Source: Microbacterium sp. LWO13-1.2
Lineage (GTDB): Bacteria > Actinomycetota > Actinomycetes > Actinomycetales > Microbacteriaceae
DNA: 64,000 nt
Reading direction: 5' to 3'
Assembly: GCF_038397725.1 (NCBI RefSeq)
Contig: NZ_CP151634.1
Coordinates: forward strand, 3,782,001 to 3,846,000
The notes below the pieces were generated by a model. That model ran no database searches, was not told the origin of the DNA, and saw nothing but the letters and a program-made list of their open reading frames with translations. Below, in pieces: positions 42,723 to 49,744 of this stretch (position 1 is the first letter of the stretch; the number at the start of each line of letters is the position of its first letter). A program made the position numbers and the translations under genes.

Positions 42723-45700
42723 GGGATGTCCAGAACGAGGTCGGTGCCGTTCCAGCTCGTGGTCGCGCCGAGTCCATCGGCGAAGAAATCGAGCGGGAGC
42801 AGCGGCTCGCCGTAGTCGCCGAGAACGGGAGGCGTATCGAGCACGAAGGGAACACCGTCTCTGAGCGCATTCACGCTGCCGATGGTCGCCTCGACGAGCA
42901 CACCGCCGTGGCGCACGCTGTACACGCCCGTGGAGGAGCGCAGCTCTGCGCGGATCGAGCGCTTGCGGAACACGAAGTCCGCAGGCACGAGCGGAACGCC
43001 TGCGACCACGCGCACGTACATCTCCGGATACACCGCACCGTTGAGCGAAGCGCGGCTGCCTGCCTGCGGGGAGAACATGACGCGCACCGATTCGATCGCA
43101 AATTCTCCCGTCACGGTGAGCGGGTCGATCCGGAATCGGCGGATGATCCCGCGCCATTTCGGCATCCGCCAGACCGGGATGTCATATTCGTTGTTCGATC
43201 CGGGCACCGGATTCACACAGAAGTCCATCCCCTTGTCCGTCGCGTACGCCGCTTCGGTCGAGGTGGTGAAGAAGAACTCCTGCTGACTCGGCGTGCTGGT
43301 GGTGAGCTTCACCCTGATGTACGGATGATCGGCGGCCTCGAAATCCAGACCGTCCGGAGTCTGCACCACGGGATCCGTCGTCGTCGCCGTTCCTCGGAGA
43401 GCCCCGCCTTCGACGCGCAGGCTCGTGATGGTCCCGTGCAGATCCGTCCATCCCTCGAGGTCGCCATCCGTGGCAAAGGTCCACTCGTGATCGAACACCG
43501 ACGATGTCGTCGGCGTCGTCGCGTTGACCGGCGGGAAGACGCGGCCCGCCGGATAGAGCGTCGTCACCCTGTCGATCTGCGCGGTTGTCGGCGCCGTGTT
43601 CGCGATACCGGCCGAGGTGCCGAACGCTCCACGGATCGCCTCGAGGTAGCCGAAGCCGGCCAGTTGGGCGGGGAACAGGAAGTGCCCCTCCCCGTACTCG
43701 TTCCAGTTGTCGAGGATCACCATGCGCCTCGACAACGCTCCGGCAGGCGCACCGGGCATGAACGTGTCGCGCGCCCACACGGCGAGGTCGGCATAGGTGG
43801 TCGGGCTCGCGTAGTCGCCAGGAATCGAGTTCCATGCGAGATCGTTTCGTCCGATGGAGACCGTCGGCAGCACGTCGACCGTGCTCGCTCCTCGCCGCTC
43901 CACCATCGCGGCGGTCTGCGGTCCGAAGTACCCCTTGCGGCTGTATGCGTACTCGGCGTCGAAACCGAGGGCCGCCGTCGCCGTCGTTCCCGTGCCGAGC
44001 ACGATCAGACCGGCGAAGCCGGCAGCCACCGCACGCGAACGCAGATAGTCGATCTCGGCGCGGACGCCCGCCTCGCTGCCGAAGCTCGAGACGAGCGCGG
44101 CGATCTTGTAGATCGAGACGACCGGCTTGTTTTCGACCTTGAGATAGCGCGGATCCTTGAAGTAGTACTCGAGCCAGAACGGGACGATGTACTTGCGGAA
44201 GTCGGCGCTGTCCGTGGCCTCGCTCGCGTTCTCCCACATGATCATGAAGTCGACGGCATCGCTGTATCTGGATTCGAAGTAGCCCTCGTGCAGGTGCATC
44301 CCGAGTCGAGGCATCTTGATCGCCGTGCCTTTGCCACTCTGAGGCCGATACCAGCAGTAGATCTGGAAGGACACTCCGTTCTCGGCGAGCCACTTGTTCT
44401 CCCAATCCGCAACCTCGGGCGATCCCTCGTCGTAGTACCCGAGGTAGGGAGTGCGCTCCTTGTGCGGATTGATGACGTCCCAGCCGCGGTGGTACCCCTC
44501 GCGCCACAGCGAACAGGACTGCACCCCGACCAGGTAGGTGCCGGTGGCGACGGGGGTCGGCGCCGCGACGTAGTCGCCGGGATAGGCGGCGCTCGGCCCG
44601 AGACGGATGTCGTCGAAGTATGCGGTGGCCCCCGACGCGACGGTGAGTGCGAGCTTGGTCGGGGCCGTTGCGGCGGCGGCCATCAGAGTCACGGCCGTCG
44701 CCTTCTTCTTGCCGTTGTGGAACAGGTCGGCGGTCGCGCCGCTCATCACGACGTGCACCTTGTGCCAGATCTCGGCAGCGAAGTTCAGAGAGGAGAAGAC
44801 GACGTCCGCGCCGGACGCGTCACGGTAGTGGAGTTTCCCGGCACTGAGTGAGAGCCGCAGCTGACGCCCGTTGCCGATCCAGAGCTCGATGACCAGGCCG
44901 TTGGAGTTCACGGGTAGGAAGAACGAGATGTCGAACCGGGTCGGCGTCGTCATCGGCGAGACCGGTGTGCTCACGCCGGCAGCCGATCCACCCGTGACGA
45001 GCCGCATGGTGTGGTTGTCGGCGTGCCGAGAGGCGTTGAGCTTGACGACCGCAAGCGTGGCAGCCCCCGTGGTCGTCCACGAGCCGAGCGTGTTGCCGGG
45101 GTTCACCGAGACGAAGTCCTCCAGGAGGGAGAATCCTGTGGCGATTCGGATCGGGCCCAGATACAGATCGGAGGTCGAGGCCGTCTCGAACGCCACGGTG
45201 TCCAGCCCCGTGACCGCGTTCGTGAAAGGTGCTCCCGTCAGCACGCGCTGGCCGTCGACGTCGATGGAGACGGTCTGGGCCGTGGCATCGGCGATCACAC
45301 GCACTCCACGCTTGACACCGTCCTCGACCGTCACGAGCGAAGTCATCCCGTCGGGCGCGACATAGCGGAGCGCCCCGTCGACGACTTCCAGTCCGACCCC
45401 GACCGAACCGCCGTCATCCAGCAGCGCGAACGTCGCGCCCTCGATTCCGGCGATCGGCTGGAAGCGGAACTCCCACACCAGCGGGCCAGTGGAGACTCGA
45501 CGGAATCGCTTGCTCAGCCCGACGACAGGCAGCCCCGCGGCATCCGTCAGCCGGAACCAGTTCCCGAACGAGTAAGTGACGGAACCACCGAGTCCGCGGA
45601 TCTCCCAACCCGAAGCTGCGAGTTGACGCGGATCGAAATCGACCAGGAACGCGAAGGACTCGTCGAGGAGAAGCGCCGGCGTCGCGGGTGCCGGCGGCTG

Positions 45701-45856
45701 CGGGACGGCCTGCGCGCTGCTCGCGCCGGCGAGCACTCCCGTGCCCGAGCCGACTGCGACCCCGGCGGACAGCACCGCGACGATCTGCAGGAAGCTGCGG
45801 CGCCCCAGGACGAATCCCGGATCGTGTTCGGACGATGAAGGCGTTGCTGAGTTCAT
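42719..45856 (-). CDS. Tat-exported modular protein with GH99-like (WbsX) domain
   Basis: The 1045-residue protein begins with a Tat signal (GRRSFLQIVAVL; AQA cleavage near residue 50). Next come two LamG-like beta-sandwich regions (about 60-420). A GH99-like/WbsX domain (about 430-780) shows GYYDEGSPEVADWENKWLAENG, YCWYRP, FMIMWENASEA and the family-typical WNEYGEGHFLFP. A carbohydrate-binding-like region follows, and the last 100 residues resemble the stalk ('copper amine oxidase N') domain, with VPLVPADF and LPLDFFADGLGATTSWNGTDLVLDIP. Known GH99 enzymes are endo-alpha-mannanases; WbsX homologues occur in O-antigen loci. Likely an extracellular glycan-active enzyme. Two TGTTTnAAACA palindromes precede it. 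Confidence 0.8.
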   Translation of the reverse strand: MNSATPSSSEHDPGFVLGRRSFLQIVAVLSAGVAVGSGTGVLAGASSAQAVPQPPAPATPALLLDESFAFLVDFDPRQLAASGWEIRGLGGSVTYSFGNWFRLTDAAGLPVVGLSKRFRRVSTGPLVWEFRFQPIAGIEGATFALLDDGGSVGVGLEVVDGALRYVAPDGMTSLVTVEDGVKRGVRVIADATAQTVSIDVDGQRVLTGAPFTNAVTGLDTVAFETASTSDLYLGPIRIATGFSLLEDFVSVNPGNTLGSWTTTGAATLAVVKLNASRHADNHTMRLVTGGSAAGVSTPVSPMTTPTRFDISFFLPVNSNGLVIELWIGNGRQLRLSLSAGKLHYRDASGADVVFSSLNFAAEIWHKVHVVMSGATADLFHNGKKKATAVTLMAAAATAPTKLALTVASGATAYFDDIRLGPSAAYPGDYVAAPTPVATGTYLVGVQSCSLWREGYHRGWDVINPHKERTPYLGYYDEGSPEVADWENKWLAENGVSFQIYCWYRPQSGKGTAIKMPRLGMHLHEGYFESRYSDAVDFMIMWENASEATDSADFRKYIVPFWLEYYFKDPRYLKVENKPVVSIYKIAALVSSFGSEAGVRAEIDYLRSRAVAAGFAGLIVLGTGTTATAALGFDAEYAYSRKGYFGPQTAAMVERRGASTVDVLPTVSIGRNDLAWNSIPGDYASPTTYADLAVWARDTFMPGAPAGALSRRMVILDNWNEYGEGHFLFPAQLAGFGYLEAIRGAFGTSAGIANTAPTTAQIDRVTTLYPAGRVFPPVNATTPTTSSVFDHEWTFATDGDLEGWTDLHGTITSLRVEGGALRGTATTTDPVVQTPDGLDFEAADHPYIRVKLTTSTPSQQEFFFTTSTEAAYATDKGMDFCVNPVPGSNNEYDIPVWRMPKWRGIIRRFRIDPLTVTGEFAIESVRVMFSPQAGSRASLNGAVYPEMYVRVVAGVPLVPADFVFRKRSIRAELRSSTGVYSVRHGGVLVEATIGSVNALRDGVPFVLDTPPVLGDYGEPLLPLDFFADGLGATTSWNGTDLVLDIP

Positions 45857-45883
45857 CCGTCATTCCCCTTTGAATGAGTGTCC

Positions 45884-45914
45884 TGTTTAAAACAACAGTG
45901 TTCTGTTTCAAACA
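45884..45914. promoter_or_regulatory. paired TGTTTnAAACA operators
   Basis: Two perfect 11-bp palindromes, TGTTTAAAACA (45884-45894) and TGTTTCAAACA (45904-45914), have centres exactly 20 bp apart, so they lie on the same DNA face. They sit just upstream of the GH99-like gene in a very AT-rich gap. A one-mismatch copy (TGTTTGAAATA) is at 52535-52545. Confidence 0.65.
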
Positions 45915-45958
45915 CTATGTGCGCAAGAGAACTCAGTCAAGCAGGTGTCCGGCGGTTG

Positions 45959-47299
45959 TCAGCTCGAGAGTCGGTAGAGCGTCAGCGGTTGCGGGGTCGG
46001 CCATTCCGACCGTGGCTGGTCCCGGTTCGGCGACAGCGTCTCCCACCGCAGCACGTACCGGCCATCGCGGGCCTGCCCTCGATCCTCAGCCAGTCGCACC
46101 GAGATTTCTGGATAGGCGGACCGCGGCGGACCATCGACCTCGCTGGGGTACCTGGCCGGCACAGGCACCTCCGCGTACGGGAGCAACGACTCGGAGTCGA
46201 GCACGATGGATCCACTCGCACCGCGATACTCGTAGTCGAGCCGCATCCGGCCGTCTGCGAGCAGCACCGTGTGGCCCAGACGGATGCCACGGGCGAGCGA
46301 CCCACCCCCGCCGAACTGCCATCGTCCTCGCCACGCGGTGACCTGTTCGATCTGCCAACCGTCGCCGCTACCTCGGGCGACGAACAGCTGACTGCCGCCG
46401 TCTTCGTAGCGGTGGTAGGCGACGACGGGCCGGCCTTCCGCATCGAAGCCGATCTTGTGCAGGCCGTTCAGGAGCCCGCCATGCACGGGCACATCCTCGA
46501 TCACCACTCCAGCCTGCTCGTACGTCACCGGCAGTACGATCGCCGCACCGGCGCGCGTCTCCCAATGCAGGAGATCCCTGCTGCGCATGTACGACAACCG
46601 GCTGTTCGTCGCGGCGTCCGGTGTGTCGCGCCACACCCAGGACACATGGAAGAAGCCATCGGGGCCGAGCTTCGGCTCCTCCGCGTACGCGTTGCGCTGC
46701 CCCTCGCCGTCGAACAGCGGACCGGCGAGCAGCGGATGCCACACGCCGCCCTCGTGGTCGTACCGGTAGAAGTAGTTGACTCCATCGCCGCTCGAGCCGT
46801 CGCGAAACGTGAAGACCATCGCGCCGTCCGGCGCCGTCAGGAACGCGGGGTAGGTCACGCGGCGCTCGACGGCCGCATTGATCAGCGTCGGTATGCGCTC
46901 CAGCGTGGACACGTCACCCGGAACTGCTTCACGGAAATAGACGAGCGGGTCGACGTGCATGTTCCCCGAGACATGGAGGCGACCACCCGCGTCGACCGCC
47001 ATGACGACGTAATTGTGACTGTCCCACTCGAGCGTGCTGTCCAGAGAGACCCGCTGCCAGGCGTCCGATCCGAGCCGTCGGTGCGCGACCGTCATCACCC
47101 GATCGGCGTCGTAGTAGGCGACGTACTGATCCTCGCCGTGGGTGAGCAGCGACTGTCCGACCGCATGACCTGCCCAGGTCTCGTCGATCGGGTACTCAGT
47201 CGCGACCTGCAGGCGCTCGGATTCAAGGTCATACGACGCGTTCGGGTGCGGAACACACTCGAGCGGATTCGTCTCGTGCTCTCCGACGACATCACTCAC
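45959..47299 (-). CDS. BNR-repeat (BNR_4) protein, putative polysaccharide-active enzyme
   Basis: The 446-residue protein has a repetitive beta-propeller layout of the BNR_4 type: HAVGQSLLTHGEDQYVAYYDADRVMTVAHRRLG, WDSHNYVVMAVDAGGRLHVSGNMH, RVTYPAFL, then KLGPDGFFHVSWVWRD and GGLLNGLHKIGFDAEGRPVVAYH. The DSHNYV and YYDAD patterns recall PL24/PL25-type ulvan lyases, but the family also includes unassigned hydrolases. There is no signal peptide, so it may act inside the cell on imported oligosaccharides. GTG 47299 is 6 bases from AGGAG, a strong start. UxuA, the next step for uronates, is encoded just upstream. Confidence 0.78.
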   Translation of the reverse strand: MSDVVGEHETNPLECVPHPNASYDLESERLQVATEYPIDETWAGHAVGQSLLTHGEDQYVAYYDADRVMTVAHRRLGSDAWQRVSLDSTLEWDSHNYVVMAVDAGGRLHVSGNMHVDPLVYFREAVPGDVSTLERIPTLINAAVERRVTYPAFLTAPDGAMVFTFRDGSSGDGVNYFYRYDHEGGVWHPLLAGPLFDGEGQRNAYAEEPKLGPDGFFHVSWVWRDTPDAATNSRLSYMRSRDLLHWETRAGAAIVLPVTYEQAGVVIEDVPVHGGLLNGLHKIGFDAEGRPVVAYHRYEDGGSQLFVARGSGDGWQIEQVTAWRGRWQFGGGGSLARGIRLGHTVLLADGRMRLDYEYRGASGSIVLDSESLLPYAEVPVPARYPSEVDGPPRSAYPEISVRLAEDRGQARDGRYVLRWETLSPNRDQPRSEWPTPQPLTLYRLSS

Positions 47300-47312
47300 G
47301 TTCGACTCCTGT

Positions 47313-48266
47313 TCACGCACGGGCGGACACCGCCGATTCCCACAACCCTCGCATGTACCCCACCGCATTCAACCTGCCGAGGGTCTCATAGCCCGGATGC
47401 GTGTTGTCCTCGCCGTCGAGCGTCGGCACATGATCGGACCGCATCGGTCCGTCGAACCCGATCTCGACATACGCCGCCATCGCCTTCGCCATGTCCGTCT
47501 GCCCCTCGTCGTGGAACGTCTCGGTGAACCGGTTCGGCTCCCCGATGACGTCACGGAAGTGCACGAAGCGGATGCGGTCGGCGAACCGGTGGATCGTGCT
47601 CGGAACATCGACTCCCATCGTGGAGAACGTCCCCTGGCAGAAGGCGAGCCCCTGTGCGGGACTGTCGCTCAGGTTCATCGCCCGTTCGATCGCGTCCGGT
47701 GTCGTCATGATCCGAGCCACGCCGCGATACGAGGCGATGGGCGGGTCATCCGGGTGCAGGGCGAGCTGGATGCCGTACTGCTCCGCGACCGGAACGACAG
47801 CGCACACGAAGTACTCATAGTTGGCCCACATCTGCTCCGCGCTGATGAGTTCCTCCTGTTCCTCGAGGTCGTCGACGTCGAAACCGGTCACGAGCGCACC
47901 GCCGCGACCGCGTTCGGCCCAGCGGGTTCGTCCCCACCCATGCATCGCCATGAAGTTGTGGCACAGCACCGGTACGCCCAGCTCCGACATCGTCCGGATC
48001 AGGCCGTGGATGCGCTCGATCTCCTCGTCGCGACCCGGCAGCCCCTGCTTCACCCGCTCGAACGGCGGGAGAGGTTCGATGACCTCCACAGAGAATCCGG
48101 CCTCTCGCACCTCGCGCACCGCCGCGGTGACCGCCGCCGGGTCATCCGGCATGGTGCCGTCTTCGCGTTCCGGCAGTCTGAGCACGGCATGATCGACACC
48201 GCATTGGCGCAGCAGCCTCATCAATCGAGGCTGATCGAGTCGCACGTATTCGGCGATCTTGAGCAT
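47313..48266 (-). CDS. uxuA: D-mannonate dehydratase (UxuA family)
   Basis: The 317-residue protein shows UxuA motifs: VLCHNFMAMHGWGRTRW, LALHPDDPP, LAFCQGTF, RIRFVHFRDVIG, TFHDEGQTDM and RSDHVPTLDGE. UxuA converts D-mannonate to 2-keto-3-deoxygluconate (KDG) in hexuronate catabolism using a divalent metal bound by Cys and His residues. It is shorter than enterobacterial UxuA (about 390) but retains the catalytic segments. The ATG shares one base with the stop of the RraA-family gene, so they are coupled. It indicates that the glycan contains glucuronate, or an iduronate or related sugar. Confidence 0.9.
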   Translation of the reverse strand: MLKIAEYVRLDQPRLMRLLRQCGVDHAVLRLPEREDGTMPDDPAAVTAAVREVREAGFSVEVIEPLPPFERVKQGLPGRDEEIERIHGLIRTMSELGVPVLCHNFMAMHGWGRTRWAERGRGGALVTGFDVDDLEEQEELISAEQMWANYEYFVCAVVPVAEQYGIQLALHPDDPPIASYRGVARIMTTPDAIERAMNLSDSPAQGLAFCQGTFSTMGVDVPSTIHRFADRIRFVHFRDVIGEPNRFTETFHDEGQTDMAKAMAAYVEIGFDGPMRSDHVPTLDGEDNTHPGYETLGRLNAVGYMRGLWESAVSARA

Positions 48267-48967
48267 CAGAGGCGCCCGTACTTCTGATAGACCTCGACCG
48301 GGTCCATTCCACTCGCGAAGTCCCGACGCGCATCGTCCTCGCTGGCGACGAGCTTCTCCGTCTTCACCAGCACCTCGACGACGAGCTCGCGTGGAACCAC
48401 CACGGCGCCGTCGAGATCGCCCATCAGGAAGTCGCCGGGGTTGACCTGCACGACACTCGAGAGAGCGCCACGCAGCGCAATGGGCTTCTGCCACTCGAAG
48501 TAGCTCCAGCGCATGTACGCCTCGACCGGGGTGAGATAGCGGACCATCACCGGGAAGTCGCGCTTGAGCAGGAAGCTGGTGTCGCGGCATCCGCCGTCGA
48601 CGATCGCTCCGATGACTCCGTTCGCGGCGCCAACCGTGGCGTTCATCTCGCCGTAGTGGGCGACCTGGGTGTCGAAGCTGCAGTCGCGCACGTCGAGCAG
48701 CGGCACCCCCGTGGCGCGCATGTCATTGAACAGGTGGATGCGGCGATCCCGCATGTCGACGTTGCCCGCCGTGTCGGGGATGCCTTTCACCGTGAACGCC
48801 GGACCAGCCAGGATCATGTCCTGCCTGATCGGCTTGATGTCGGTCGCGAGTGCCTGATTCGGGTAGCCGAGTTCGTCGAGCACGTCGTAGATGGCGCCCG
48901 AGTAGAGCGCCGCGTAGCGGTTGATGAGCTCGTGGACGTCGGTGCCGTATTCGTAGATGTCGTTCAT
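48266..48967 (-). CDS. RraA-family protein (class II pyruvate-type aldolase fold)
   Basis: About 233 residues of the RraA/HMG-aldolase family. It has YSGAIYDVLDELGY, GAANGVIGAIVDGGCRDTSFL with the GxxRD metal and phosphate motif, and DFLMGDLDGAVVVPREL. Family members include 4-hydroxy-4-methyl-2-oxoglutarate aldolases and oxaloacetate decarboxylases; E. coli RraA is an RNase E inhibitor. Coupling with uxuA makes an aldolase or lyase acting on a 2-keto-3-deoxy acid likely, perhaps in place of the KDG kinase/aldolase, which is absent here. ATG 48967 is preferred because GGA precedes it; ATG 48985 lacks a ribosome site. Confidence 0.85.
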   Translation of the reverse strand: MNDIYEYGTDVHELINRYAALYSGAIYDVLDELGYPNQALATDIKPIRQDMILAGPAFTVKGIPDTAGNVDMRDRRIHLFNDMRATGVPLLDVRDCSFDTQVAHYGEMNATVGAANGVIGAIVDGGCRDTSFLLKRDFPVMVRYLTPVEAYMRWSYFEWQKPIALRGALSSVVQVNPGDFLMGDLDGAVVVPRELVVEVLVKTEKLVASEDDARRDFASGMDPVEVYQKYGRL

Positions 48968-49018
48968 GTCATTCCATTCCGTCATTGGTGGGTGGGAAGA
49001 GTCATCGCCGGTCTGAGG

Positions 49019-49744
49019 TCATCCGCGGATGGATTGACCGCCATCGACGACGAGCGTCGATCCGGTGACGAAGGATGCGAGGTCGCTGGCGAGGTAGAGC
49101 GCCGCCCCGACCACGTCGTCGACTTCGCCGAAGCGTCCGAGCGGTATCGCGGCGAGTGCGATCGCCCGGTGGGTCTCGTCTGCGAGCGCCGCACTGTTGA
49201 AGTCGGTGCGGATCGCGCCCGGTGCGATCGCATTGACGCGGATGCCTCGCGGCGCGAGTTCGACGGCCAGCGCTTTCGTCAGCGTCTCGAGCCCGCCCTT
49301 GCTCGCCTGGTAGACCGAGTCGCCCGCGAATCCTCGCAACGCGCGGATGGACGAGACGTTGATGATCGACCCTGCGCTCCCCATCAGCGGCACGAGCGCA
49401 CGGGCGAGGAGGTGCGGCGAACGGAGATTGACGTGCATGATGCGCGCCCATTGATCGTCCGTGACGTCCTCGAGGGGGCGCTTGTCGCTCAGCGCCGCGT
49501 TGCTGATGAGCACGTCCGGTACCAGGCCGCGCTCGCGGAGCTCCTCGGCGACGACGCCGGCTGCTTCCGGGTCCCCGAGGTCCACGGTCACGACGTGCGC
49601 GAAGCCGACGTCGGGCACCGCGCTCCGGTTCACGGCGACGACAGTCGCTCCTGCAGCGATGCACCCAGCGCCGATCGCGAGCCCGATCCCCCGCCCTGCG
49701 CCCGTGATCACGACGGTCTTGCCCTCGAGGAACCGGCCGTTCAT
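49019..49744 (-). CDS. SDR oxidoreductase, probable uronate/aldonate dehydrogenase
   Basis: A 241-residue classical SDR: TGAGRGIGLAIG, Arg after strand 2 (VAVNRS), NAALSD, Ser in INVSSIRAL and YQASK, IAPGAIRTDF and VVDGGQSIRG. Location between GH2 and RraA/uxuA genes fits a D-fructuronate reductase (giving mannonate) or another aldonate dehydrogenase. ATG 49744 overlaps the GH2 stop (ATGA), so translation is coupled. The substrate is inferred. Confidence 0.9.
   Translation of the reverse strand: MNGRFLEGKTVVITGAGRGIGLAIGAGCIAAGATVVAVNRSAVPDVGFAHVVTVDLGDPEAAGVVAEELRERGLVPDVLISNAALSDKRPLEDVTDDQWARIMHVNLRSPHLLARALVPLMGSAGSIINVSSIRALRGFAGDSVYQASKGGLETLTKALAVELAPRGIRVNAIAPGAIRTDFNSAALADETHRAIALAAIPLGRFGEVDDVVGAALYLASDLASFVTGSTLVVDGGQSIRG

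Noticed and set aside
42629..44851. 740-codon plus-strand open frame
   Set aside because: Antisense to the GH99-like gene, with Arg/His-rich composition typical of shadow frames.
45400..45856. Second copper amine oxidase from the stalk-domain similarity in the GH99-like protein
   Set aside because: Only the structural stalk-type domain is similar; TPQ and copper motifs are absent, and it lies at the C-terminus of that protein (near 42719-43050).
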